Numbered from the stretch's first letter, positions 45,225 through 56,520 are shown. The stretch is 64,000 bases of DNA from Fallopia convolvulus (GCA_964016875.1 OZ024724.1:43143820-43207819); one strand, 5' to 3'. The notes: generated from the letters alone by a model not told the origin. Numbers and translations are program-made.

Positions 45225-45821
45225 ATTACTTATTCGTCCGATAAGTGGAACAAATGAAACCACATCGCCAAAGGCTGCATAGTTCCTTCTCGCAATTGGA
45301 TCACACCAAAATAGCCTTTTAGCTGCCCGACCTCATTCATATCGTATTCAAAGTAAAAAGAACTGCACAAATTCTTTTTAATCTTGAATCTATTTATCAC
45401 CATCTGAACATCAACAACATTTATATATGACATCAGATCACGCTTGAAATTCTTGAAATCGGACTGCATCGCTCCAACATGACAATATCCACCCACCAGC
45501 TCTTTCAGTATTTTGTAGGACTTGACAAGTCCTAAATTCGCCTTTGCACAACTCAGCATGAACTTCTAGTGCCCAATTTTTAAATTTCTGTTTGCTTTTA
45601 AAAAATGGCGGGCATAATAAGGAATCAACTCATGATTATGGCGTTCTTCAAAACAATGCACTATATACAAGCCATCTGTTGTTATTTTGATCATGAAGCG
45701 TGCGTCACAACCAATTTTGTTAGAAGAAGTATTACGTACACCCGATCCATTATCCGATGTATTCCAACCTTCCCTTGTGCATCAATAATACTTCTCCTTA
45801 AAAACATCAGATTTGGGCAGG
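45225..45821 (-). pseudogene. FAR1/MULE-type transposase, second part of a split pseudogene
   Basis: Continues the FAR1 DNA-binding domain: CTREG after a TGA near 45780, then CDARFMIKITTDGLYIVHCF and the zinc-binding HNH. It proceeds through the FAR1-family linker (LVGGYCHVGAMQSDF, DLMSYINVVDVQMV) into the MULE transposase start. Shifted frames restore WCDPIARRNYAAFGDVVSF and then STYRTNK near 45235-45310, where similarity stops. There are stops near 45780 and 45570 and at least two frameshifts. It is separated from its first part by the retroelement at 45827-56195. Host FRS genes and MULE transposases share these domains; TIR-like ends at about 57688 favour a transposon. Confidence 0.82.
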
Positions 45822-45826
45822 TTTCT

Positions 45827-47321
45827 TGTTCAGAGGGTTTCTCGGCCAACAAATAAATTTGTAAGTCAAGACCCCGCTGAGTACAGTGGAGTCAGGATAG
45901 TTCCACGGGAAGCAAGGTTGTTTGTTTATCAATCTAATAAAAATCAAATAAAATCAAACACAATCACTCACGAGATGCCTCGTTAACGACCTTGTCAGGA
46001 TCGTTACCGAACCACCGAACGCAAAAATACTAACTAACGACCTAATTAAATTCCAATTAATACTCGGTACCGAAGCAAGTATTCAGCAACGAAGATTTTA
46101 CCAGAAATAATTCAATTAAAACAAAAATCTAGGATAAGGGACACCACAACATAGCCAAGCATAAGAATTCGTAAGAAGATAAGATCATGCCTTTAAATAG
46201 ATAGAGTCATCAACTTTCATTGACTTAACAAGTAAATTAATCTACTTTCATAAACTAACTCACTCAATTGCTTGTTTTGGATCTAAAGCTTGAAACTTTC
46301 GTTTTCAAACAATATCAACCTTCAAGTTACTAACTTTCTCTTTCAATCAAGTTAAAACTCAAATTACCTCAACTCCCGTTTCAGTATTAAGCACAACAAA
46401 CAATCTCAATAAAGGATAAAAGGCATTCAACACACAAACTTACTCATCAAACATGCTCAACTATGCCGGGCTTAACCCCGACCCTAGAAAAATAGACTAC
46501 TCACTACTCATGATTAAGAAACTAAAATCTTCAATAAAAACAAACATTGAAACAAAACTCAAACTTAAATTACCAACAAAAATATCGTCTTACAGAGATT
46601 CAGAAGAAAACTTAAACAAACATTCACCGAACCACAAAACTCGACCAACGAACCTCGGAAACCGTCGTCACCGACTTCCGATCCGGTTCTCTCTCTTTCG
46701 GCCTTCCTCCAAATCTTCTCCAAAAACTAGCTCTAAAATTCGACTCCCCCCTCTATGCTAGATAGAAGGGTATTTATACTAGAAAATCCTAAAAAACTAA
46801 AAAGGCTAAAAGATAAAAACTTTCCTAAAAAGATAGAAACAATCTCTAAAAGATAGAAATAAAATCTAGAAAGATATTAAACCCTAAAACACATATTCTA
46901 ATAACCCATAAAGATTCTAAAAAGATACTCAACCGATACGGAAATAAAATCCCGCTCAGGATCGGTGAATAATAAAATAATACTCGAAATCTTTCTCTTC
47001 GTGGCCTCGTTAACGACCCTTCACAGCCTCGTTAACGAGCATGGGCTTTGTTTTCTTCAACACCTCCTCTTGTACTCTTAAGCTTTGACTTCTTAAATCT
47101 TGCACTATCCCATCCTTCACTGTGATGCTCCAAATTTAGCTCCATTTAGCTCCTTTTCTCGCTAAAATCTGCAAAATACACAAAATAGCGTAGATTCCAC
47201 TCTTTTCGTAGATTTATGCAAAACTAACTCAAAATACTCAAAACTAAACCTAAACTAGACAAAACTAAACCTAATAAGCAAAGAAAACCTATCAAAACCT
47301 ATACTAAAAATGCGAACATCA
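45827..47321 (-). repeat. 3' LTR of the RT-less Athila-type element
   Basis: The plus strand starts TGTTCAGAGGG and ends GCGAACATCA, beside the polypurine tract. It carries palindromic modules at 45979-46013 and 47005-47040. Confidence 0.95.
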
Positions 47322-49054
47322 AAATACCCCATACTTAGACTTGCTTGTCCTCAAGCAATAAACAAGATACTAACCAAAACCAAAACAAATCATGCTTATC
47401 AAGACATAGCCATCTTCAAAAAAGCAACATCTACACATAAGAAAATTATAGCAAAAGACTATTAACATCCTCACACATACATGCACTTAAATAGACATAA
47501 AATAATACAATCCAACCTCTCAAGGGATATAATGTGTTTCACTCAACTCTCAAGTGTTTGGGCTTATAATTTCAATCTCTCAACTCATCCTATATACAAA
47601 AACTCATAGAAATTGGAACTTATATCACCAATACTCTCCACCCAAGATTTGTCAAAACAAGCAAAGAAACATAAAGAGAACTTAGGTTCAATGAAAAACT
47701 TCATAGAAGTTTCCATTCGGCCGGGTTGTAATGGGGCTTGGTAATAACAATAAGGAGTGGAAATATTTTGGTTATGTGGTGCTAATAATATCCGGGAATC
47801 AAAAACTCCTAAAAATTCACACATAACATCAAAACTCTCATAAAAACATATACCAAACTCACTCTTCATATTATGCACACTTATTTTCACTCACCCTTTA
47901 TCATCCTAGAAAGTCTCATAACAAAAATAAAAAAATCTCTTGATATTATCTTTAAACACAAATGCACTTCAACTTTTCCTCTCTTCCTTTTCCTCTTTTC
48001 CTCTTTTTTTCTTTTTTTTTCCTTTTTTTTTCTTCTCGCTGCCTCGTTAACGAACCCACATTCGGGTCGTTAACGATCCACCGTATACATTTCTTTCCTT
48101 TAAAACTTTATTTTGTGCATCTTTTTATCAAGAGACCTTTCTTACATGTAATAACAAGAGACTTCCAATCTATCCTTCCCAAATACCCTTCAATTCAAGC
48201 AAAAATAAACTCTTTTCTTTTCAACAAAGCAGAAAACTTTACCTCTCCAATCTAAGTCCTAATTCCCGGATAGGGTCAAGCTTATCTTGGCTAGGGAATA
48301 ATTTTTGTGGAGCTAAAAATAAAAGGTTTCAGGCCAGAATTGGTTATCAAAAGAAGGAATGATGTAAAGGTAGATAGGGGATAATAGGGCTCATAAAAAT
48401 AAGTTCTCCATCATATGATTTTCACAAGTAATGAACTAAAAATCTTATAAGGGTCTCAAGAAATAGATAACCATCACAATTCCAAGAGATAATATGCATA
48501 AAGAGAGTAAATCACACAAAAAAGAAGAGGGATTTATAAATGTTCTCCCTATAAGGCCAAAAATTTCTCACAAGGTAGATTTTGTTGGATTGCATCATTT
48601 ATTCTATAAAGTATATGTGCTCAATTTCATCTTAATGTTATTCTCTTCTAAAAACAATAATTTCAATTTTAAGAATCCGGCTATACTTTCAAAGACATAT
48701 TTGCAAGGAATTATATGATTAAACTAGTGATTGCTATCATAGAACTTTTTAAGAAGGGATATCTATCAATTCTAAACTCTTTTTGGATTTTTAAATTTTT
48801 CAATTTTTTTTTATTTTTTCCGATTTTTTCAGTTTAAAAGAAATAACAACTACATAGAACACAAAAACACCTAGGACATGATTTTTTCTACTTTCTCCCC
48901 ACCCCATACTTAAAATTACAGTGTCCCCACTGTAAGGAAAATAAGAAGAAGAGGGAAAACAAATAGAAAAGAAAACAAAAAATTAAAAAGAAAAAGAAAA
49001 ACATAAAACTTACAAAAGTGGAAACAAGGAAAGGAAACTTCATCTTGAGCTTGA
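47322..49054 (-). other. 3' UTR with two polypurine-like tracts and a palindromic module
   Basis: The minus strand reads GTATGGGGTATTT next to the LTR, and TTTAAGTATGGGGTGGGGAG at about 48893-48915 near the end of ORF3, so the tract is duplicated about 1.5 kb apart as in the plus-strand Athila. Paired GTTAAC modules lie at 48042-48079, next to long T/C runs. There is no convincing coding content. Confidence 0.75.
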
Positions 49055-50665
49055 TCAACGGTTTGGTGGAGGAAAATAGTGCTCGAAGTTCCCCATGAAG
49101 TCGTACATCGTCCTCCAACGCTCAGCATCCTCCGCTTCTCTCTGACGCTGCCTCTCATCTTCCCTCAACATGCGAGCGGAATAGACGGTTTCCCATCTAT
49201 CCATCCTCCGATGAATGTGATCGGTCTGGAGGTGAAGCTGTTGCATCCGTGTAGAAAGATCCTCGACCCATGGTGGTGGTATGCTCGATCCTGCGTACTC
49301 GGGCTGAGGAGGCGATGGGTAGTGAGAATGGAAATGGTCTTGATACATCACCGGGTTGTAAGGCATTAAGCCATATGCATGAGGGTCGACAGGAGCTGGT
49401 GGAGGGTCGACAGGAGCTTGCGGCACCTCGTTAACGAAGCTGGTTGCCTCGTTAACAATGTCGGGTGGTGGCTGAAAATGGTCGTTAACGACCCTGGTTG
49501 GCTCGTCGACGAAGATGTTGCCTCCTAATTCCTTTGTCTCCATGTCTTCTTCTTCAAAGTTGAGCTCCTCAGTGCCGCCCTCAGTGTCGGCTTCCTCGGT
49601 GTCGTTGCCTACTACCTCGGTATCCTCTTGCTCATCTTCTTCTTCATATTCATCCACGTCGTCTCGCTCAAACCGGGTGTGACATGGCCTAAGCGAGAGC
49701 TCATCCTCCGGTTTTGGCTCCAATGGGAAAGGCTGGCCCGCCCACACTTCGTACCAATTCGGTACATAGAGTAGCTCGTACATGTCGAGGGAAGGTATGA
49801 CTATTTGATCTCGAACCTTCACCTTGTAGCCTCCCTCGGCTTGCACGAAAATCCCAGCGCTATACCAATAGTTTTTGTTGAGGAGTTGAGCGTGGGCTGG
49901 TGTGTAGCGGGTGAGATCCACTCCAAGATTCTTAGCCAAGAGGCTAACCAAATTGCCACACCACACCTCCTTGGACTTGGTGGACTTCTCGACATAGTAG
50001 AGCCATTCGTACCCCAAATTCAAGGGGCCGGGCTCCTCGAAGAGGATGGTGCGGAAGCAAGCGACTTCCGTTCTTGTAGGCCGGTTCAACTCTTTCTTCG
50101 GCCAAAATGTTGCGGCGAGGACTCTCAAGATAATCCGGAAGACGGGGTTGACGATGTTTGCCCCGGATAGCGCCGCGGTAGAGGATTGAACCTCTCCGGT
50201 GATGTAGCTCCAAGTGCGGGTCACTCGGTAGTCCTTCAAGCTATAGTCCCTTGTCGGGTTTGGGAGCTCCAAGATTGCATTGAACTCCGCCATGGTGATG
50301 TCACGGTCCTCGTTACCGAGCCGAAACCGAAAGCGTCCCGCCGAGATCTTTGAGGAGAAATTGGTCTCCAAGGTGGCCAAGAACTCGGATGTGAGGGTCG
50401 GATAATGTGGCAAGCTCTCTTGCTTCAATAAGTGTGCGGCCCCAAGGATGATGATGGCGTCTTTGACATCCGTGTAGATGCCCGTAGAGACGGCGCTAGA
50501 CTTCGAGAACCATCGGGTGTAATGGTCCTTCTCCAAAAAATCTCGGTAGCGCCGTACTTGGCTCTGACTGCTCAAAATCACATCGTCCACTCGGGGTGGA
50601 GATGGAGACATATGGTTCCTCCTCTTCTTCTGGGCTCGGGTAGCGGGTCTGCTTGAACTAGCCAT
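49055..50665 (-). CDS. Athila-type ORF3 protein, intact 536 codons
   Basis: Starts at ATG 50665 (MASSSRPATRAQKKRR). The globular domain (FRFRLGNEDRDITMAEFNAI, EVACFRTILFEEPGPLNLGY, TPAHAQLLNKNYWY) corresponds to the ORF3 domain of the plus-strand Athila (27471-28835). An acidic Glu/Asp region follows, then a Pro-rich stretch, then a Q/R/E-rich probable coiled coil near the C-terminus (RMLREDERQRQREAEDAERW). The GTTAAC modules at 49425-49510 lie inside the frame and encode VVND, IVNE and FVNE repeats. No stop interrupts it, unlike gag, so it may be under selection or simply lucky. Function unknown. Confidence 0.88.
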   Translation of the reverse strand: MASSSRPATRAQKKRRNHMSPSPPRVDDVILSSQSQVRRYRDFLEKDHYTRWFSKSSAVSTGIYTDVKDAIIILGAAHLLKQESLPHYPTLTSEFLATLETNFSSKISAGRFRFRLGNEDRDITMAEFNAILELPNPTRDYSLKDYRVTRTWSYITGEVQSSTAALSGANIVNPVFRIILRVLAATFWPKKELNRPTRTEVACFRTILFEEPGPLNLGYEWLYYVEKSTKSKEVWCGNLVSLLAKNLGVDLTRYTPAHAQLLNKNYWYSAGIFVQAEGGYKVKVRDQIVIPSLDMYELLYVPNWYEVWAGQPFPLEPKPEDELSLRPCHTRFERDDVDEYEEEDEQEDTEVVGNDTEEADTEGGTEELNFEEEDMETKELGGNIFVDEPTRVVNDHFQPPPDIVNEATSFVNEVPQAPVDPPPAPVDPHAYGLMPYNPVMYQDHFHSHYPSPPQPEYAGSSIPPPWVEDLSTRMQQLHLQTDHIHRRMDRWETVYSARMLREDERQRQREAEDAERWRTMYDFMGNFEHYFPPPNR

Positions 50666-51828
50666 GGATCTACAAAATAATCAAAAATTTCCAAGATAAG
50701 ATCCATTCAAAGAAAATAATAGGTACGAGACCCCATACTTGGTCTCAAAATTAACCTCGGAATTATTCGTAAACTACCCAATTGGGTTGTTCACGAGTCT
50801 GGGCTCGGATCGATCATTGATGAAGTGCAAGGTCGTTAACGAGCCTGGGTGGGTCGTTAACGACCTGCCGAGAGCAAAACCAGAAATTTCCGAAATTTAT
50901 CTACCTCTAATTCAGCACAAATCAAGCATGCAATCTTATAATATTTTCCACAAATCCCCCATAGGGTATAAACACCCCATACTTACTCAATTACCCATCC
51001 CGAACATGCTAAAATTTTCTCGGAATTTTGACATGCAAAGTTCGAACTTTTAGATCTAGAACAAGAAAAATTCATGCTTTCCTAACTAGAGAATTACAAT
51101 AGCTAATCTAACATGAATAATCTTTCCTAAAACATGAACAACTAAGCACAATCAAGAATTTTTAGAACGGAATTTAAGCATGCTCATCGATCTCCCTAAA
51201 AATCATGATTCACGATATGAAATTTAACCCTATAGATAATCAATCATGCAATTTCAAGCAAGGGTTTAGAAATCATACCGGAGAACCGAGAATTTAAAGA
51301 ACAAGGGTCGGAATCGGGGTAGTTAACGAGCTCGTCGTCGACGGTGTGTGGCCGTCGAACTCCGGTAACGATGGCGTCTCCGGTGGTCGTTAGCGTGGGA
51401 ATTCCGACTCGGTGGGAGAGAAGGGAAAGGGATTGAGAGAGTTTTGGGTTTGAGAGTGAATTTTGAAGGGGTTGTGATAGAATTTTGGGAGGGGTAGAAG
51501 GGTTTATATAGGAAGGGTAAGGGTAGAAGGGGTGGCGGCTAGGGTTAAAGAAGTTAACTAGGTTAGAATTACTTACCTGCCCCGTATTGTGACGAATCAG
51601 GTCGTCCGAACCGGGTCGTTAACGACCCTGGGTGGTTCGTTAACGAGCCGCCGTGGCCTTTCTGAGTGATTTTTCGACCCCTTTTTCCTGAAATCTTTGT
51701 TAGCTCAAAAATCTTTATTTCTATCCTAATTAAAACTAAAAAGAAAAATAAAAGAGAGCTAAGAAATAATCTAAAAAGAAAAAGAAAATAAAAATAAAAT
51801 AAAATAAAATAAACCTATTCTAAAAAAG
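50666..51828 (-). other. Spacer before ORF3 with two palindromic modules
   Basis: Non-coding. One module pair at 51613-51650 (GGGTCGTTAACGACCC and TTCGTTAACGAG) and another at 50831-50865, about 165 bp upstream of the ORF3 ATG. A promoter or splice site for ORF3 could lie here, but I cannot point to one with confidence. Confidence 0.65.
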
Positions 51829-51842
51829 CGGGTTGCCTCCCG
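51829..51842 (-). promoter_or_regulatory. Post-pol hairpin, counterpart of 26578-26595
   Basis: The minus strand reads GACGTTAAACATAGCGCTTA then CGGG-AGGCAA-CCCG. The surrounding text matches the plus-strand Athila just after pol, while the stem bases differ in a paired way. It marks where pol would have ended, so the RT-integrase deletion ends upstream of it. Confidence 0.6.
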
Positions 51843-51890
51843 TAAGCGCTATGTTTAACGTCGTTAGCCCGACGAGCTCTCTTGCTAGTC

Positions 51891-52904
51891 TCATGGTGGT
51901 TCATGTATGGCCGTGTTGGGGTCTTGAGATACCCTGCTTGTAGCCTTACTGCCTCTGTGCATTTGAATTGCTAAATTAGGGCGTTTTTCTTCTATCAGCA
52001 AGCTCGATATCCCTGGGTTATTGGTGTTGTCCGAAAGCCAAGGTGGTTTGGACTTTGCTGTAACCTCTGTATTAGGACTTTGGTTGAACTCATGCACGTG
52101 AGACTCGGTGATCGGCAGGTGTGGCTCGGTAGGGGCTGTGGTGTCGAGTTCGGGTTGAGTCAACTCTAGTTGTGCCACTCCAATTGGGTCATTGGCTTTT
52201 TGATCTAAATTGAATTTCACCCGTTCCTCCCCTATGTCAAAAGGGAGGAGTCCCTTTCGCACATCAACTCTTGCTCCTGCTGTGGCTAAGAATGGTCGCC
52301 CGAGAATTATGGGGACATGAGGGTCTTCAGGCATATCAAGGACAATAAAATCATTCGGTATAAAGAATTTCCCGACTTGAATAGGGTAATCGTCCACTAC
52401 TCCTGTGGCCTTGACACTTGACCCATCTGCCATGTACAGATTCATGTCTACTGGTTCTAGTGGTCCCATATTGGCTTTAGACCATATCGAGAGTGGAACA
52501 AGACTAGCACTGGCACCAAGATCGCATAAAGCCTTGAACTTGTGGTTCCCTATGCCGATTGTGATTGCAAACCTCCCGGGATCTCCAAGCTTTTCTGGAA
52601 GAGCTATGGATCTGACCTCGTCCTGCAGCTCTGTAATGGATCTTTTCCTGCTAAGAATATCTTTCAAGAATTTTGTGTAAGCCGGCATTTCGCTTAGGGC
52701 CTCAGCGAATGGGATGGAAATATTAATGCCCTGAAGAATTTTAACGAAACGCTTGAACTTACTCTTAGTAGAGTCCATAGATTTCTTAGTTGGAAATGGA
52801 AGAGTTTTCACCATTCTCGGAATCAAGTTAGGCTCGAGAGGTGAGAGTACTGGGTCGACATTGGGGTCGACGGATATCCTCGGCGGGTCGTTACCGACCC
52901 TCAT
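51891..52904 (-). pseudogene. Athila-type protease region, directly followed by pol 3' end
   Basis: Continues the gag frame after stops. PR has CDLGASASLVPLSIW (active Asp about residue 128 of this frame; Athila proteases use DLG), then the FIVLDMPEDPHVPIILGRPF block. After about residue 235 there is a short non-conserved tail instead of RT, ending at 51891, 49 bp before the conserved post-pol hairpin. So about 2.8 kb encoding RT, RNase H and integrase, judged from the plus-strand Athila, are missing. The protease itself looks intact. Confidence 0.87.
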
Positions 52905-53240
52905 AGGGTCGTTAACTACCTTGGGATTCAGAGGAAGGCTCGGGTTAGTAGACTTACCTGGGTTAGGATCGTCAGGGATCCTTGGAACCTCGTCATCCTG
53001 GCTTGTAGGCTTAGTACTAGCTCTCGCTGGCTCGTTAACGAGCTGTTTTGCGAGGTCCTTTTCCTCCTTCTCTTCAGCTTGAACTCTCTCCGGTAGTATC
53101 TTCCCGCTTCTGAGGTGTACCGCTGCTATTTGGCCTCTAGGGTTCTCCTCGGGACGGCCTGGGAGTTACCCTTGTGGTCTTGGAATCCGTGCAGCAAGGT
53201 CTCCTAGTTGGGAATCAACGCTCCTCTTCCAAATATCGAA
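52905..53240 (-). other. Gag-protease linker with palindromic modules
   Basis: Same frame as gag and protease but broken by a stop at about 53238 (after DKRWG) and one near 53168. It encodes the conserved IAAVHLRSGKIL. Modules at 53030-53046 (CTCGTTAACGAG) and 52885-52919 encode LVNE and VVND peptides. Confidence 0.8.
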
Positions 53241-54480
53241 CTATCCCCATCTTTTATCCTGTCGGTTCAGCTTGGCTTGGACGTCATCAACCTTGTTGTT
53301 CACTCCGTTGATGCTCTCTTTAATCTCCTGAACCCATGATGGCGTCTCCTGATGGCCTGGAGGTCGATATGGTGCAGGTCGTCTATCTTGTGGGGGCCCT
53401 GTGTAATTGTGATTTGTATTCTTATTGCTCCATGGTGGATAGTTGCTTGACCTGTCATTATAATTAGGTTGGTTCCTGTAGGGTCCTCTCATGTAATTCA
53501 TCTCAGCTATTGTCTCAGCGGTTCTAACCTGCTCAATGTTAGTGCAAGCAGAAGTACTATGCGCAGAAGAACCACATTCTTGACATGATTGAGAGGATTT
53601 CAGAAAACTTACCTGTTTCCTCAAGCGGTTGACCTCATCTTGTAAGAATTGATTTTTAACATCGGGGTCAACTTCATCTCGGTTGAGCACATAGAGACGT
53701 TTTTGAGTTTGTGGAGCCTGTTGGGTTCCGTACATAGCATCGTAATTCGCCAGCTTGTCCAACAGTTCCCACGCCTCTGTCGGGTTCATCTCTATAAAAC
53801 CGCACGCAGTATGCGTGTTGATGCGGTTCTTGGTCTCCGCGTTGATACCCTGGAAAAAGATTTCTTGCAATACATATAAAGGTTGCCCATGAGTAGGGCA
53901 TTGTCTAAGCATTTCTTTAAATCTTTCCCATGTTTCAACAAATGTTTCATTAGGCAACTGGTGATAAGAGGTGATGCGTCTCCTTAACTCTGTTGTCTTA
54001 GCAAGAGGGAAAAACTTTGTAAGAAATTGATCATACAAAGCTTTCCAAGTCCTGATAGACTTAGAAGGTAGGCTCTCTAACCAATTCAGGGCCTTTCCAG
54101 TAAGTGACCATCTAAAAGCTTTTAACAGAACATATTCTAGCGAGACACCTTCAGCAGCTATGGTGTCACATAAATCAAGAAAATTTCTAATATGCTCCAT
54201 AGGGCACTCAGCAGGTTTCCCTTCAAACTGAGCCCGTTTGATTAAGGATATATATTGAGACTTGATCTCAAATGGTTTCTCTATCGCAGGAAGCACAATA
54301 GGAGATTCTGGCACCCTCAGTTCCGGATGCATTTATTGCTTGGCATTCCTTGGATAGGCGTTTAGCTCTTCTTGCAGTCGAGCCTTGTCTGCGTCTGCGC
54401 CGTCCTTCTCGGCTTTCAGTGCCTCCATCTGGGTCCGGAGGATCTCTAACTCTCGAGCCATCTCTTCAGCTGTGGCCATG
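53241..54480 (-). pseudogene. Athila-type gag, nearly intact
   Basis: An N-terminal coiled-coil piece starts at ATG 54480 (EEMARELEILRTQMEALKAE) and is separated by one TAA at about 54333-54335 from the main body (54332-53241, MHPELRVPE onward). The body has the capsid-like gag core (LLKAFRWSLTGKALNWLESL, YDQFLTKFFPLAKTTELRRR, LPNETFVETWERFKEML), then a CCHC-like zinc knuckle (CQECGSSAHSTSAC), then an Asn/Pro-rich tail. Two stops in total separate it from protease. A gag this complete in an element without RT suggests that particle packaging was needed for its spread. Confidence 0.87.
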
Positions 54481-54668
54481 GCTCGGTTTTCTCGGAGTCA
54501 TCGGTGCAGGGAACGTTCGGGTTCTGAGTAATAACTGGAGCTATCAAACTGAAGCCTTCTTCGTCCTACCGGCATACACTGAGAAAACAAACAAAGAAAA
54601 CAAAAATTAAAAACAAAAATGGGCTCGGGCTATTCCCGATCCCAAAGATAAACTAACAACTTGTTGCT

Positions 54669-54686
54669 TCCCCGGCAACGACGCCA
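54669..54686 (-). other. Primer binding site, tRNA-Asp (one mismatch)
   Basis: The minus strand reads TGGCGTCGTTGCCGGGGA, three bases after the LTR. It differs by one base from the site at 20937-20954. Confidence 0.85.
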
Positions 54687-54689
54687 ATT

Positions 54690-56195
54690 TGTTGAGAGGG
54701 TTTCTCGGCCAACAAATAAATTTGTAAGTCAAGACCCCGCTGAGTACAGTGGAGTCAGGATCGTTCCACAGGAAGCAAGGTTGTTTGTTTATCAATCTAA
54801 TAAAAATCAAATAAAATCAAACACAATCACTCACGAGATGCCTCGTTAACGACCTTGTCAGGATCGTTACCGAACCACCGAACGCAAAAATACTAACTAA
54901 CGACCTAATTAAATTCCAATTAATACTCGGTACCGAAGCAAGTATTCAACAACGAAGATTTACCAGAAATAATTCAATTAAAACAAAAATCTAGGATAAG
55001 GGACACCACAACATAGCCAAGCATAAGAATTCGTAAGAAGATAAGATCATGCCTTTAAACAGATAGAGTCATCAACTTTCATTGACTTAACAAGTAAATT
55101 AATCTACTTTCATAAACTAACTAACTCAATTGCTTGTTTTGGATCTAAAGCTTGAAACTTTCGTTTTCAAACAATATCAACCTTCAAGTTACTAACTTTC
55201 TCTTTCAATCAAGTTAAAACTCAAATTACCTCAACTCCCGTTTCAGTATTAAGCACAACAAACAATCTCAATAAAGGATAAAAGGCATTCAACACACAAT
55301 CTTACTCATCAAACATGTTCAACTATGCCGGGCTTAACCCCGACCCTAGAAAAATAGACTACTCACTACTCATGATTAAGAAACTAAAATCTTCAATAAA
55401 AACAAACATTGAAACAAAATTCAAACTTAAATTACCAACAAAATATCGTCTTACAGAGATTCAGAAGAAAACTTAAACAAACATTCACCGAACCACAAAA
55501 CTCGACCAACGAACCTCGGAAACCGTCGTCACCGACCCTCGTCACCGACTTCCGATTCGGTTCTCTCTCTTTCGGCCTTCCTCCAAATCTTCTCCAAAAA
55601 CTAGCTCTAAAATTCGACTCCCTCCTCTATGCTAGATAGAAGGGTATTTATACTAGAAAATCCTAAAAAACTAAAAAGGCTAAAAGATAAAAACTTTCCT
55701 AAAAAGATATAAACAATCTCTAAAAGATAGAAATAAAATCTAGAAAGATATTAAACCCTAAAATACATATTTTAATAACCCATAAAGATTCTAAAAAGAT
55801 ACTCAACCGATACGAAAATAAAATTCCGCTCAGGATCGGTGAATAATAAAATAATACTCGAAATCTTTCTCTTCGTGGCCTCGTTAACGACCCTTCACAG
55901 CCTCGTTAACGAGCCTGGGCTTTGTTTTCTTCAACACCTCCTCTTGTACTCTTAAGTTTTGACTTCTTAAATCTTGCACTCTCCCATCCTTCACTGTGAT
56001 GCTCCAAATTTAGCTCCATTTAGCTCCTTTTCTCGCTAAAATCTGCAAAATACACAAAATAGCGTAGATTCCACTCTTTTCGTAGATTTATGCAAAACTA
56101 ACTCAAAATACTCAAAACTAAACCTAAACTAGACAAAACTAAACCTAATAAGCAAAGAAAACCTATCAAAAACTATACTAAAAATGCGAACATCA
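54690..56195 (-). repeat. 5' LTR of the RT-less Athila-type element
   Basis: TGTTGAGAGGG to GCGAACATCA on the plus strand. A minus-strand TATA box TATAAATAC lies at 55644-55652. Palindromic modules are at 54841-54875 and 55879-55915. Relative to the other LTR it has an extra 13 bp that duplicates a CCGTCGTCACCGA-like segment near 55530. Confidence 0.95.
55644..55652 (-). promoter_or_regulatory. TATA box of the Athila-type LTR
   Basis: TATAAATAC on the minus strand, about 545 bp into the LTR. It is conserved in the LTRs at 45827-47321 and 5208-6706. Confidence 0.65.
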
Positions 56196-56200
56196 TTTCT

Positions 56201-56520
56201 ACTATTACTCGATTTAGCATCAAACCCAAATCGTTGGGCATACTCACGATAGAATTCTTCAGCATCACCAACCGTTTTGAATATCATACCTTTCGATGGT
56301 ATGAATTTTCTTCGACATCGAGGTATCCACATCTTGTGATCGTCATCTCCTTAAGTCTGTATACAGTCTGACCCATACACTGACTCCCCATCTACTAATT
56401 CATCCTCATTTTCCTCTTCACCATCATCACCGTCAACATCTGACGTGTATAAATTCTCTTCATTCAAATGACTGAATTCATCTCCCTCGAAATCTGAACT
56501 TATATTACAAAATACGTCAT
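56201..56520 (-). pseudogene. FAR1/MULE-type transposase, first part of the split pseudogene
   Basis: An acidic N-terminus (DGDDGEEENEDELVDGESV), an in-frame TAA near 56353, then the start of the FAR1 DNA-binding domain (FIPSKGMIFKTVGDAEEFYR, YAQRFGFDAKSSNSR). The frame stops at the retroelement; across its TTTCT duplication the frame continues in register at 45821. The retroelement therefore inserted into an existing coding exon. The upstream boundary near 56520 is a likely splice acceptor region. Confidence 0.8.

Larger units (their letters stand above)
45827..56195 (-). mobile_element. Athila-type element without RT, RNase H or integrase
   Basis: A 10,369-bp element with LTRs of 1495 bp (45827-47321) and 1506 bp (54690-56195) and a perfect 5-bp duplication TTTCT (45822-45826 and 56196-56200). 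Order on the minus strand: LTR, tRNA-Asp primer site, gag, protease, post-pol hairpin, spacer, ORF3, 3' UTR, polypurine tract, LTR. The whole RT-RNase H-integrase span is missing, yet the LTRs differ by only about 24 substitutions by my count (about 1.6%) plus one 13-bp indel. It therefore moved recently using enzymes from elsewhere. Confidence 0.95.
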
